A stretch of 64,000 nucleotides of DNA. Origin: Providencia rettgeri. Its GTDB lineage: Bacteria; Pseudomonadota; Gammaproteobacteria; Enterobacterales; Enterobacteriaceae. The stretch spans positions 712,501 through 776,500 of the forward strand of contig UGTZ01000001.1 in assembly GCA_900455085.1 (NCBI GenBank), read 5' to 3'. The position numbers and the translations under genes are program-made. The notes under the pieces are model-generated. The model saw only the letters and a list, made by a program, of their open reading frames with translations, ran no database searches and was not told the DNA's origin. Positions 46,286 to 56,122 of this stretch are shown one piece after another. Positions within the stretch are counted from its first letter, which is position 1. Every line of letters begins with the position of its first letter.

Positions 46286-49200
46286 ATGGCAAAACGTACT
46301 GATATAAAAAGCATTCTGATTTTAGGTGCCGGCCCGATTGTGATTGGCCAAGCATGTGAATTTGACTACTCAGGTGCTCAAGCATGTAAAGCACTGCGTG
46401 AAGAAGGCTACCGCGTAATCTTAGTTAACTCGAACCCTGCGACAATAATGACTGACCCAGAAATGGCAGATGCAACTTACATCGAGCCGATTCACTGGGA
46501 AGTTGTGCGTAAAATCATCGAAAAAGAGCGCCCAGATGCAGTATTACCAACCATGGGTGGCCAAACCGCACTGAACTGTGCGCTTGAATTAGAGCGTAAA
46601 GGCGTTTTAGCCGAGTTCGGCGTCACTATGATTGGGGCAACGGCAGATGCAATCGATAAAGCTGAAGATCGCCAACGTTTTGATAAAGCAATGAAAAAAA
46701 TCGGCTTGGGCACTGCACGCTCAGGTATTGCACATAATATGGAAGAGGCATATGCCGTTGCAGATGCGGTCGGCTTTCCCTGTATTATTCGCCCATCATT
46801 TACGATGGGAGGCACCGGTGGCGGTATTGCCTATAACCGTGAAGAGTTTGAAGAAATCTGTACTCGCGGTTTAGATTTGTCCCCTACTAACGAATTATTG
46901 ATTGATGAATCGTTAATTGGCTGGAAAGAATACGAAATGGAAGTTGTCCGCGATAAAAAAGACAACTGTATTATCGTTTGTTCCATTGAAAACTTCGATG
47001 CCATGGGGATCCACACAGGGGATTCTATCACCGTAGCTCCGGCTCAGACATTGACCGATAAAGAATACCAAATCATGCGTGATGCATCGATGGCAGTATT
47101 GCGTGAAATCGGCGTTGAAACGGGCGGCTCTAACGTTCAATTTGCGGTAAACCCTAAAGATGGGCGCTTAATTGTTATTGAAATGAACCCACGGGTTTCG
47201 CGTTCATCTGCGCTTGCTTCTAAAGCGACGGGCTTCCCAATTGCAAAAATTGCGGCAAAATTAGCAGTGGGTTATACCCTTGATGAGTTAATGAATGACA
47301 TCACTGGTGGCCGTACTCCGGCATCATTTGAGCCTTCCATTGACTATGTTGTGACAAAAATTCCACGTTTTAACTTTGAAAAATTTGCGGGCACGAATGA
47401 TCGACTAACAACGCAAATGAAATCTGTCGGCGAAGTAATGGCTATTGGTCGCACATTCCAAGAATCAATGCAAAAAGCATTACGTGGCTTAGAAGTAGGC
47501 GCAACAGGCTTCGACCCGAAAGTGGCTCAAGAAGACCCTGAAGCACTAACTCGCATCCGTCGTGAGTTAAAAGATGCAGGTGGAGAACGTATCTGGTTTA
47601 TCGCGGATGCGTTCCGTGCCGGTCTTTCTGTTGATGGTGTTTTCAATTTAACCAATATTGACCGCTGGTTCTTAGTGCAAATCGAAGAATTGGTGCGTTT
47701 AGAAGAAGAAGTGGCTGAATTAGGCATCAATGGCCTAACTAAGGACTTCTTACGTGTACTTAAGCGTAAAGGATTTGCAGATGCACGTCTGGCAAGTTTA
47801 GTCGGTGTTTCTGAAGCAGAACTACGCAAACTACGTCAAGGCTATGATTTACATCCCGTTTATAAACGTGTTGATACCTGTGCGGCAGAGTTTGCAACAG
47901 ACACGGCTTATATGTATTCCACATACGAAGATGAGTGTGAGTCAAACCCAAATAATGCTAAACCGAAGGTGATGGTATTAGGCGGTGGGCCAAACCGAAT
48001 TGGGCAAGGGATTGAATTTGACTATTGCTGTGTACATGCATCTCTAGCGTTACGTGAAGACGGCTATGAAACCATTATGGTGAATTGTAACCCAGAAACT
48101 GTTTCAACCGATTACGACACGTCAGACCGTCTCTATTTCGAACCTGTCACTCTTGAAGATGTGCTGGAAATTGTACGCATCGAGCAGCCAAAAGGTGTGA
48201 TTGTGCAGTATGGTGGTCAAACACCATTAAAATTAGCTAGAGCGTTGGAAGCTGCGGGTGTTCCTGTTATTGGTACGAGCCCAGATGCCATTGACCGCGC
48301 AGAAGACCGTGAACGTTTCCAGCAGGCCGTTAATCGCTTGAACTTAAAGCAGCCACAGAATGCAACTGTCACTGCTATTGAGCAAGCAGTTGAAAAAGCA
48401 GCTGTTATTGGTTATCCACTGGTTGTTCGCCCATCCTATGTGTTAGGTGGCCGTGCAATGGAAATCGTATATGATGAAATCGATTTACGTCGCTATTTCC
48501 AAACGGCGGTGAGCGTTTCTAACGATGCGCCAGTGCTACTTGATCGCTTCTTAGACGACGCCAGTTGAAGTTGACGTAGATGCGATTTGTGACGGTGAGA
48601 TGGTGCTGATTGGCGGTATCATGGAGCACATTGAGCAAGCTGGTGTGCACTCTGGTGACTCTGCATGTTCACTACCTGCATATACACTTAGCCAAGAAAT
48701 TCAAGATGTGATGCGCGAGCAAGTCCGCAATCTTGCCTTCGAATTACGTGTACGTGGCTTGATGAACGTGCAGTTTGCCGTCAAAAATAACGAAGTTTAT
48801 TTAATTGAAGTCAATCCACGTGCCGCAAGAACTGTGCCTTTTGTCTCTAAAGCAACAGGTGTGCCATTAGCGAAAGTTGCAGCGCGAGTGATGGTAGGGC
48901 AAACCTTGGCACAGCAAGGAGTAACGGAAGAAGTTATTCCACCATACTACTCTGTAAAAGAGGTCGTATTGCCATTTAATAAATTCCCTGGGGTTGACCC
49001 AATTCTTGGGCCTGAAATGCGCTCAACAGGTGAAGTAATGGGTGTCGGCCGGACATTTGCAGAAGCATTTGCTAAAGCGATGTTAGGCAGTAGCTCGACG
49101 ATGAAAAAATCAGGCCGTGCACTGTTATCCGTTCGTGAAGGGGATAAAACACGTGTGGTTGATTTAGCCGCTAAGCTGTTAAAACACGGCTTTGAGTTAG

Positions 49201-49508
49201 ATGCTACTCACGGTACGGCGATTGTGTTAGGAGAGGCTGGGATTAATCCGCGCCTCGTTAACAAAGTTCATGAAGGTCGTCCACATATTCAAGATAGAAT
49301 TAAGAATGGTGAATATGATTACATTGTGAATACCACTGCAGGTCGTCAAGCTATTGAAGACTCAAAATTAATTCGTCGCAGTGCATTGCGTTACAAAGTT
49401 CACTATGACACGACGTTAAATGGCGGCTTTGCCACCACGATGTCGCTCAGTGCAGATCCAACAGATACAGTAATCTCTGTACAAGAAATGCATGCATTAA
49501 TTAAGTAA
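46286..49508 (+). CDS. carB: Carbamoyl-phosphate synthase large subunit CarB (frameshifted in this sequence)
   Basis: It makes carbamoyl phosphate from bicarbonate, ammonia and two ATP. Two homologous ATP-grasp halves are visible (SILILGAGPIVIGQACEFDY at the start and VMVLGGGPNRIGQGIEFDYC near 555), with the allosteric MGS-like domain at the end. The frame breaks at 48561-48562: CC for C changes DDAVEVDVDA to a stop. Deleting one C rejoins both parts to about 1073 residues. Downstream sequence continues perfectly, so an error is more likely than mutation. Confidence 0.95.
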
Positions 49509-49530
49509 TTATTTAATAAGTCACCTATGT

Positions 49531-49564
49531 AAGCCTCAGTATTCAATTTACTGGGGCTTTTTTA
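49531..49564 (+). terminator. carAB terminator
   Basis: AAGCCTCAGTA and TACTGGGGCTT form an 11-bp stem (one G-T) with a 7-base loop, then a T-run. Confidence 0.85.
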
Positions 49565-49655
49565 TGGCTACTTTTAAACTATCGCTAGCGAGAAAATAAT
49601 TGTCTGGTGATATTGTGGGTAAAATATAATTCCAATAAAAAATGCAAAATTGAGA

Positions 49656-49686
49656 TTGACTCTCACGTAACGTGAGGCACTAACCT
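49656..49686 (+). promoter_or_regulatory. MerR-type promoter/operator with 19-bp spacer
   Basis: TTGACT (49656-49661) and TAACCT (49681-49686) are 19 bp apart. The dyad CTCACGTAACGTGAG (49662-49676) fills the spacer. An overlong spacer holding a dyad is the hallmark of MerR-family promoters. It lies 24 bp before the regulator gene, implying autoregulation. Confidence 0.82.
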
Positions 49687-49710
49687 TGGTCGCAATTACA
49701 GGAGGAACCT

Positions 49711-50733
49711 ATGCTATTTCAAGTTGGTGAGATTGCGGAAAAAACAGGATTAACCATCCGTACACTGCATCATTATGAAGAAATTGGCTTATTGGTACCA
49801 ACTGCAAGAACCGATGCGGGTTATCGGCTTTACAACATGCAATGCATAGAGCGTTTAACGCAAATTCAATTGCTACGGCAGGTTGGAGTCAAACTGAAAA
49901 ACATCGGTGAATTACTGGATGGCCAGAGTGGAGATATGACGAGTTTGCTGCAAGAGCGAATTGCATTATTAACGGAACAAATGGAGCAAATGGCGACATT
50001 ACGTTATCGATTAGAGCAATTACACAGGCAAATGCAAACGGGGAATACTTTAACTCAGGCTGATTGGTTTTCTGTATTGGAGATGATGTCGATGTTTGAT
50101 AAATATTTTACCCCTCAAGAATTGGAACAATTGCCACTCTATACGGCGCACACGCTGAAAAACCAAGAGTGGCAACAGCGTGTAGCAACGGTAAACAAGC
50201 TGATGGAACAAGGTGCAACACCTCAATCTATCGAGGTGCAACAAATTGCACATGAATGGATGACGGCATTAGAAAGAGATACCGGAGGCAACCCGGATTT
50301 CTTTGCACGATTGAATCGAATTCATTTATCGGATAACACGTTAGCCTATTCATCAGGTATTTCTGTTGCAATGATCCAATATGTAGCAGAGGGTTTTAGT
50401 GAGTACCAATTATCACTGTTTAAACCTCATTTAACCGCGGAGCAATTTGCTTTTGTTCAGCAGCATTATTTTTCCTCAGGTGAGGCGTGGCCCGAATTAA
50501 TCGCAGGTTTATATAATGCATTAAAAGCACATAAATCCCCAGACTCACCCGAAGTACAACAATTAGCGAAAACATTGTTAGCGATGTTCAACCAGTTTAC
50601 GGGGGGAGATCCTGAGCTACAAGAGAGAATTCGGGTAATTTATCGTGAGGAACCCAAGACTTCGCAAGGAACATGGATGACAGCAGAAATTGGCCAGTAC
50701 TTATTTTCTGCTATTAGTTTGATGGATCAATAA
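49711..50733 (+). CDS. MerR-family regulator with duplicated TipAS ligand domains
   Basis: A 340-residue transcription factor. The MerR winged helix is at 1-70 (FQVGEIAEKTGLTIRTLHHY, GLLVPTARTDAGYRLY). A coiled coil at about 75-115 follows (QERIALLTEQMEQMATLRYR). Two TipAS-like domains fill about 115-215 and 240-335, each with the EW..L/GDPE-type motif (ALERDTGGNPDFF, MFNQFTGGDPELQ). TipAS domains bind diverse drugs, often thiopeptides. No dedicated target gene is adjacent; the self-operator is clear. The stop lies in a 17-bp direct duplication (AGTTTGATGGATCAATA). Confidence 0.88.
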   Translation: MLFQVGEIAEKTGLTIRTLHHYEEIGLLVPTARTDAGYRLYNMQCIERLTQIQLLRQVGVKLKNIGELLDGQSGDMTSLLQERIALLTEQMEQMATLRYRLEQLHRQMQTGNTLTQADWFSVLEMMSMFDKYFTPQELEQLPLYTAHTLKNQEWQQRVATVNKLMEQGATPQSIEVQQIAHEWMTALERDTGGNPDFFARLNRIHLSDNTLAYSSGISVAMIQYVAEGFSEYQLSLFKPHLTAEQFAFVQQHYFSSGEAWPELIAGLYNALKAHKSPDSPEVQQLAKTLLAMFNQFTGGDPELQERIRVIYREEPKTSQGTWMTAEIGQYLFSAISLMDQ

Positions 50734-50756
50734 GTTTGATGGATCAATAAAACCAA

Positions 50757-50778
50757 ATGGCCGCTAATTAGCGGCCAT
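50757..50778. terminator. Terminator between the MerR gene and yghB
   Basis: ATGGCCGC and GCGGCCAT pair perfectly with loop TAATTA, in the gap between convergent genes. Confidence 0.7.
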
Positions 50779-50790
50779 TACTCGGTTATA

Positions 50791-51468
50791 CTATGATTTT
50801 TCTTTGCTACCAGAGAGTGCCTTTCGGTGTTTCCAATACATTACAATTGAACCAATTAGCCCACTAATTAGTAGGATGACAGGGATAATCATTAGCGCAC
50901 TAATAACAATTTGCTCATGTTCTTTCACAAAAGGAATTTGGTTTAAGGCATACCCCAAGGTGACAATCAAGCCAACCCATAACAAGCCACTTAGCCAGTT
51001 AAAAAATTGGAAACGGCGGTGACTTAATTCAGATAACCCAGCGAGCAAAGGTAATATTGTTCTGACAAATGCAAGGAAGCGGCCGATAAGTAGGGCGTAT
51101 AATCCTTGCTTATTAAACATATTATTTGCTTTGGTGTGATATTCCTCAGGAATTTGCGCTAACCAGCGTTTCACAACCTTGGTTTCACTTAACCATCGGC
51201 CTTGTAGAAAACCTAACCAGCAACCTAAACTGGCTGCTGTTGTTAGCAATAGTATTGTGGGAATAAAGTGTAAGACCCCTTTGGCAATTAATGCACCTGA
51301 AAGGATCAACAAGGTATCACCGGGTAGGAAAGCGGCGGGAAGAACGCCATTTTCTAAAACAATGACAACAAAAAGTACGGTATAAATAACCCAAAGCACT
51401 TCAGGGTTGGAGAGTTTAAGGAAATCGTGGTGCCAAAGTGCCAGTACGATTTCGCGTAGGACTTCCAT
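50791..51468 (-). CDS. yghB: DedA-family membrane protein YghB
   Basis: DedA proteins are inner-membrane lipid (undecaprenyl-phosphate-related) transporters needed for envelope integrity and proton-motive-force-dependent processes. The 225 residues include the family motifs LENGVLPAAFLPGDTLL and GRFLAFVRTILPLLAG (key Arg). NQIPFVKEHE near the end and the metC neighbour favour YghB over its paralogue YqjA. ATG 51468 is used because AGGA lies 6 bases upstream; the ATG two codons earlier is too close to it. Confidence 0.88.
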   Translation of the reverse strand: MEVLREIVLALWHHDFLKLSNPEVLWVIYTVLFVVIVLENGVLPAAFLPGDTLLILSGALIAKGVLHFIPTILLLTTAASLGCWLGFLQGRWLSETKVVKRWLAQIPEEYHTKANNMFNKQGLYALLIGRFLAFVRTILPLLAGLSELSHRRFQFFNWLSGLLWVGLIVTLGYALNQIPFVKEHEQIVISALMIIPVILLISGLIGSIVMYWKHRKALSGSKEKS

Positions 51469-51574
51469 AATCATTCCTGTATCTGCGTAAAAGCGAATTT
51501 CTTTATCATCTATATTACAGGAAAAAAAGGGTTCAAGTTTGATTTGTTTGATGAATTAATCATTGAGTGGATAA

Positions 51575-51607
51575 ATTGCAGGAAATATTTAATGATTATC
51601 CTGCAAT
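51575..51607 (-). terminator. metC terminator
   Basis: ATTGCAGGA and TCCTGCAAT pair over 9 bp with a 15-base loop, just downstream of metC on the minus strand. Confidence 0.6.
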
Positions 51608-51631
51608 TAACATCTTGATTTAAGCTACAAA

Positions 51632-52816
51632 TTAAATTCGCTCAAAAGCTAATTGTAAGTCGTGAATTAAATCATCGGTATGCTCTAAACCGATATGCAC
51701 TCGGAAGAAGGTGCCTTCTTTTGGTGAAAAATCATACTGCCGCATACTGAGCAAATCTTCTTTTTGGTATCCCAAAATCAGCGATTCAAAACCCCCCCAT
51801 GAATAACCCATTTTAAAATGATTAAAATTATCAAGAAAAGCGGTAAATTGCTCCGTGGTTAAGCGTGATTTTAGTTGGAAAGAGAACAGACCATTAGAGC
51901 CTGTAAAATCACGAATAAAGAATTCATGACCCGGAGAATTCTCAAGTGCCGGGTGAAAAACCTGTTCAACTTCAGGACGTTGCTGTAACCAATTAGCAAC
52001 TTGTAAGCTATTAATTTGATGCTGTTTTAATCGAGTCGGTAATGTATGCAGGCCACGATTAGCCATATAAACAGTGTCTGGGTCAGCTGTTTGACCTAAG
52101 AGATAAGAATTTTCACGTAATGTTTCAATACAGCGTTGGTTTGCCACAGCAAGGCCGAGCATTCCGTCGGAATGGCCATTGATATATTTAGTTGCTGATT
52201 GGATTGAAACGTCAACATCAAATAATAATGGTTTAAGTAAGACGCCCGCAGCCCAAGTGTTATCAATCATAATGACAATTTCAGGCGATTTAGCACGTAT
52301 AGCTTTTACGATTGCAGGTAAGTCATGAACTTCCATGGTGATAGAGCCGGGGGATTCTAAGAATACAATACGTGTATTGGATTGTATTAAATCAGCAATC
52401 CCCGTTCCGATTAAGGGATCAAAATACGTGGTTTGAACATTTAACTTAGTGAGAATATTGTCGCAAAAATTTTGGGTTGGGTCATAAGCTGAACCGGTAA
52501 CAAGGATATGTTCGCCTGCAGAGATAAAGGACAAAATGGCATTGGTAATTGCGGCAGCACCTGAAGGGTAAAGGACACAACCTGCACCTGCTTCTAATTC
52601 TGTCATGGCTTCTTGGAAAGCAAAATGTGTTTGCGTACCACGGCGTCCATAAAATAGTACGTTATTTGCACGATGGCGAGTTGCATGTCGTTTTTCTTCA
52701 AGCGTATCAAAAATAATAGAAGAAGCTCGTTGAATAACGGGGTTTACTCCTTTTTGTGTGTATTTAGGGTTTCGCCCAATATGAACTAATTGTGTTTCAG
52801 GTTTTATGTCTGCCAT
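51632..52816 (-). CDS. metC: Cystathionine beta-lyase MetC
   Basis: A PLP enzyme converting cystathionine to homocysteine in methionine synthesis. The PLP Lys is in VSIQSATKYINGHSDGMLG (about 210). YGRRGTQTHFAFQEAM is near 55 and VMIDNTWAAGVLLKPL near 186. The 394 residues match E. coli MetC. It is divergent from exbBD with a 414-bp gap, as in E. coli. A single AGACGT-like site at 52871 could be a weak MetJ box, but tandem repeats are not evident. Confidence 0.95.
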   Translation of the reverse strand: MADIKPETQLVHIGRNPKYTQKGVNPVIQRASSIIFDTLEEKRHATRHRANNVLFYGRRGTQTHFAFQEAMTELEAGAGCVLYPSGAAAITNAILSFISAGEHILVTGSAYDPTQNFCDNILTKLNVQTTYFDPLIGTGIADLIQSNTRIVFLESPGSITMEVHDLPAIVKAIRAKSPEIVIMIDNTWAAGVLLKPLLFDVDVSIQSATKYINGHSDGMLGLAVANQRCIETLRENSYLLGQTADPDTVYMANRGLHTLPTRLKQHQINSLQVANWLQQRPEVEQVFHPALENSPGHEFFIRDFTGSNGLFSFQLKSRLTTEQFTAFLDNFNHFKMGYSWGGFESLILGYQKEDLLSMRQYDFSPKEGTFFRVHIGLEHTDDLIHDLQLAFERI

Positions 52817-53060
52817 GATTTTTCCCTACACAGGATGTGAACTAGTTAAACTCAAAGGTGATTTATACTAAGACGTTAAATGATTCTGATAGAAATGTAA
52901 CCTGAGTATTCTTCAACTTTCAATTCATAGGTAAGTCTCATTTTCTCAGGTTGCGTATGAACACTTAATTGAGCTATGAATTATTAAGGAAAATAACCGC
53001 ATAATAGAGAAGGGCATGTTTGTCTAAACGCAAAAAAATATAAAAAAAATCGCGAATACT

Positions 53061-53079
53061 AATGATAATTACTATCAAT
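53061..53079. promoter_or_regulatory. Fur box before exbB
   Basis: AATGATAATTACTATCAAT contains the 7-1-7 core TGATAAT-T-ACTATCA with one mismatch in the dyad. Its position 152 bp before exbB fits iron control of the TonB energiser. Confidence 0.75.
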
Positions 53080-53230
53080 TCGCGCTGTGTTTGATATCAT
53101 CAGCACCGTCTTTTTGAAAAGAGACGGACAGCGCGAGTCAAATTTCGCTTTTAAAGGTTAGTCGATGAATGGCACAATCATCGATATGAATTTTATTATA
53201 CAACACTAAAAAGAGAGTAAAGGCCAACTG

Positions 53231-54172
53231 ATGCGTAAACTAACAGCTTCTATTCTATTGGCGTTCGGCTTGATGGGTACGGCAGTCGCTGAAACCACAC
53301 CTGCAACAACACCAGCTGCGTCTCAAAATACACCATCAACACAACCGGCAGTAAACCCGGCTGCACCACCAACAACACCAAGTGCTGAAGTTGCATCAGT
53401 ACCCGCTGAGCCTGTACAAGGCGAAGCTGTGAACACAACAGTTGTTAATGAAAACATTGAAATTGCAACAGAAGCACCAACAGGAGGTTTTGATCAAGAC
53501 TTATCTGTTTGGGGAATGTACCAAAATGCAGATAACGTGGTTAAAACCGTTATGATTGGTTTGGTGATTGCTTCTGTTATTACATGGGCGCTATTTTTCT
53601 CAAAAGGTTTGGAGATTTTAGTTGCTCGCCGTCGCTTAAAAGCAGAAGCGAAAGCGATTGCTGAGGTAAAATCACTTGATGAGGCGGTCAGTATTGCAGA
53701 AGGCTTCAAAGCAAATAGCATTACTCGTATGTTATTAAATGAAGCTGTTACTGAGCGAGCTTTATCAGCGAATAGCTCTGATTTATCAGGTACAAAAGAG
53801 CGCACATCATTCCGCCTAGAAAGGGCTGTTGCTGCTATTAGCCGTTATATGGGGCGTGGCAATGGTTATTTGGCTACTATTGGTGCGATTTCTCCATTCG
53901 TCGGTTTATTTGGAACTGTCTGGGGGATCATGAATAGCTTTATCGGGATTGCCCACTCACAAACGACTAACCTTGCTGTTGTTGCGCCAGGTATTGCAGA
54001 AGCATTATTAGCAACAGCAATCGGTCTTATTGCCGCTATCCCTGCGGTTGTGATTTATAATATTTTTGCTCGTATGATCAACAACTATCGTGGTCAAGTA
54101 GGAGATGTCGCTGCTCAGTCCGCATTGTTACTGGGGCGTGATCTTGATCTGGCAAATAGCAAAGCAAGGTAA
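53231..54172 (+). CDS. exbB: TonB-system proton channel subunit ExbB, N-terminally extended
   Basis: ExbB forms the pentameric proton channel that energises TonB. Residues 1-20 form a signal peptide (LTASILLAFGLMGTAVA). Residues 21-75 are a Pro/Ala/Thr-rich periplasmic linker. The MotA/TolQ/ExbB core starts near GFDQDLSVWGMY (92), with three TM helices and the conserved AISPFVGLFGTVWGIMNSF. At 313 residues it is longer than E. coli ExbB (244); such extended ExbB proteins are known in other proteobacteria. exbD follows after 5 bases. Confidence 0.94.
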   Translation: MRKLTASILLAFGLMGTAVAETTPATTPAASQNTPSTQPAVNPAAPPTTPSAEVASVPAEPVQGEAVNTTVVNENIEIATEAPTGGFDQDLSVWGMYQNADNVVKTVMIGLVIASVITWALFFSKGLEILVARRRLKAEAKAIAEVKSLDEAVSIAEGFKANSITRMLLNEAVTERALSANSSDLSGTKERTSFRLERAVAAISRYMGRGNGYLATIGAISPFVGLFGTVWGIMNSFIGIAHSQTTNLAVVAPGIAEALLATAIGLIAAIPAVVIYNIFARMINNYRGQVGDVAAQSALLLGRDLDLANSKAR

Positions 54173-54177
54173 TTATT

Positions 54178-54603
54178 ATGGCAATGCGTTTAGGTGACGA
54201 ACAAGACGATAGCGGTGAAATGCATGAAATTAACGTAACACCTTTTATCGATGTTATGTTGGTTTTATTGATTATCTTTATGGTTGCGGCACCATTGGCA
54301 ACAGTTGATATTAAAGTCGACTTACCCGCCTCGACAGCGAAGCCGCAGCCGCGTCCAGAAAAACCCGTTTTTTTAACAGTGAAATCGGACAGCCAGCTTT
54401 TTATTGGGGACCAAGCTGTGACAAAAGAACAGCTTGCTTCTACACTTGACCAAGCAACAAGTTCTAATAAGGAAACGACAATCTTTTTCCAAGCGGACAA
54501 GAGTGTTGATTATGAAACTATGATGGATGTAATGAATGCATTGCGTCAATCTGGGTACTTGAAGATTGGTTTAGTGGGTATGGAAGCAACAACTTCAAAA
54601 TAA
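54178..54603 (+). CDS. exbD: TonB-system subunit ExbD
   Basis: A partner of ExbB with a single TM helix at about 25-43. The essential Asp lies in VTPFIDVMLVLLIIFMVAAP. The periplasmic domain ends near GLVGMEATTSK. Its 141 residues are normal. It is transcribed with exbB, likely under Fur. Confidence 0.95.
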   Translation: MAMRLGDEQDDSGEMHEINVTPFIDVMLVLLIIFMVAAPLATVDIKVDLPASTAKPQPRPEKPVFLTVKSDSQLFIGDQAVTKEQLASTLDQATSSNKETTIFFQADKSVDYETMMDVMNALRQSGYLKIGLVGMEATTSK

Positions 54604-54621
54604 GCGAATTACATCGTATAA

Positions 54622-54651
54622 ACGCGTTTTATCGTTAAGGGTAAAACGCGT
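54622..54651 (+). terminator. Hairpin after exbD
   Basis: ACGCGTTTTA and TAAAACGCGT pair over 10 bp with a 10-base loop. No T-run follows, so it may act only partly or need Rho. Confidence 0.5.
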
Positions 54652-54652
54652 C

Positions 54653-55540
54653 TAACTATGCCTTAAGGTAAGCCTGTGGCGATCTAATTTACCTTTGGCA
54701 CTATTTTTGTCTATCTCATCACATTTATTTTGCTAATTAGATTTCTTTTTAAGAATTTTATTCTTATTTGACGCTTTCTATTCGTAATTTGATAGGCTGG
54801 GGTGGCTATTGCACTCATTGTTTCACTCTATTTAGGATATTTTTGCTTGTATTTTCTATAAGCAATGAAGCATCTTATTAATTTTTATAATGAATCATTG
54901 TTTGTTTTTTCTTTATTATCACAGTAACGTCTATTGATTTTACCTTTTTTACTATTTATCTATTAGTTACATTGATTCATTTTCTTGGTTTTTTAATTTT
55001 TAAATGCGAGTTAAATAGCATATTAATGCTGATTATTTTATCAAAAGTGATGCAATAGCGATGTGAAACTTAACGAAAAATAAACCATATTATAATTAAG
55101 GATTTATGTGGGGATCATTTTTAATCTATTTGACCTAATTCCTTATTAAATTGGTGGTTATTTTGTAAGGGAAGGATTCATCAGAAAAGTTATTATTTAT
55201 CATGAGCCTGATTGTTTTTATATTTAATTCGTAGGTTAATAAATTTTAATTACGTAAATGCCATTAATATTTATAATTGAAAAATATGTAAGTTTTATTA
55301 ATGTTCAGAAGATTTTATTATTCCAGAAAATATATTTGTAAAGCTATGTGATATATATTAATTAATATTAAATTTACTTTTAAATTTTAAGTAAATTGTT
55401 TTCTATAAAAAATGTAAATTGTTTGTAATATCTTAACTATAGGTTAAATATTTTGCCTGATTTCGGTTTTCTCAATGTATCTATTTGATTTTAACTGCTT
55501 TATTGCATGGTTTTTGTAGCTTGTCATGAAAATAAAAAAA
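54653..55540. other. Long AT-rich gene-free stretch after exbD
   Basis: About 890 bp with dense stops in all frames, no ribosome sites and no recognisable repeat. Composition is more AT-rich than the flanks. Beyond a T-rich left part I see no hairpin with a T-run. It ends at the promoter of the candidate ncRNA. Confidence 0.5.
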
Positions 55541-55543
55541 CAC

Positions 55544-55571
55544 TTGCGCAACAAAAGTGTTGCGCTATAAT
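55544..55571 (+). promoter_or_regulatory. Strong promoter with an internal operator-like dyad
   Basis: TTGCGC (-35, 55544-55549), a 16-base spacer and a perfect TATAAT (-10, 55566-55571). The spacer region contains GCGCAACA-AAAG-TGTTGCGC (55546-55565), a perfect 8-4-8 inverted repeat reaching into the -35. Such placement suggests repression by a dimeric regulator, which I cannot name. Confidence 0.6.
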
Positions 55572-55577
55572 GCAACC

Positions 55578-55922
55578 AATAACATTTAGAAACACTTTTA
55601 AATACTTTATTATACTGAGTTATCTATTTTTATAATTTACTTATGCTAGGGAATCAATAAGGCCAATGCTAATTTGGAAATAATACAAAGTTAGTGAACG
55701 TTTAGGCCTTTGTATTAAAAATAGTTATAATTACTTAACAAGTAGGTCAGCTAAGTGAACGTATTTATACTGTGAGATAAGTGTTATTACTGGAGTCAAA
55801 TGGGCTGACTACAGACTACGCATAGCAAGCGTCGCCGTAATAAGGCAATTTCATATTATACTCTTCTATAGATAAAATAAGACTACACTTCCAGCGTTAT
55901 CATTGAGATAGCGCTTTTTTTT
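55578..55922 (+). ncRNA. Candidate non-coding RNA or long leader upstream of yedE
   Basis: The stretch runs from a strong promoter to an intrinsic terminator (AGCGTTATC / GATAGCGCT, then T8 at 55893-55922). It is about 345 nt long and has no ORF beyond a few codons. An internal stem AATACAAAG / CTTTGTATT (55682-55716) holds a GTGAACGT loop motif, which recurs at 55756. It does not resemble tmRNA, 6S, CsrB/C, GcvB, Spot 42 or GlmYZ as I remember them. It could be an independent sRNA, or an attenuated leader for yedEF starting 200 bp downstream. Confidence 0.5.
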
Positions 55923-56040
55923 ATTCCCATCTATTTCTTTAAATCTGAGTGTGCTCAAGATCAATCTGTCTCTCGTTTTATGATGAAATAACTTCACGAA
56001 AAAATTTATCGGAGTATGATGTTGCCACTTCGCTGTGGGG

Positions 56041-56064
56041 ATCGATATAAGTACTTATATCGAT
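56041..56064. promoter_or_regulatory. Perfect 24-bp palindrome before yedE
   Basis: Each half is ATCGATATAAGT and its exact complement, 58 bp upstream of the yedE start. It could be an operator or an RNA hairpin in the leader. The flanks (TTGCCACTTCGCTGTGGGG to the left, CAACGGCGAACTTC to the right) faintly recall the ERIC-like pattern. Confidence 0.5.
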
Positions 56065-56122
56065 AATTATACAACGGCGAACTTCTCTGCCAAGGTCTGG
56101 CGTGAATGAATTGGAAGTAACA

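Noticed and set aside
52861..52890. MetJ boxes before metC
   Set aside because: Only one AGACGT-like octamer is visible. MetJ needs tandem met boxes, which I cannot see.
53231..54603. TolQ/TolR or MotA instead of ExbB/ExbD
   Set aside because: The Fur box, metC neighbour and TonB-type core motifs favour ExbBD, and no tol or mot genes are nearby.
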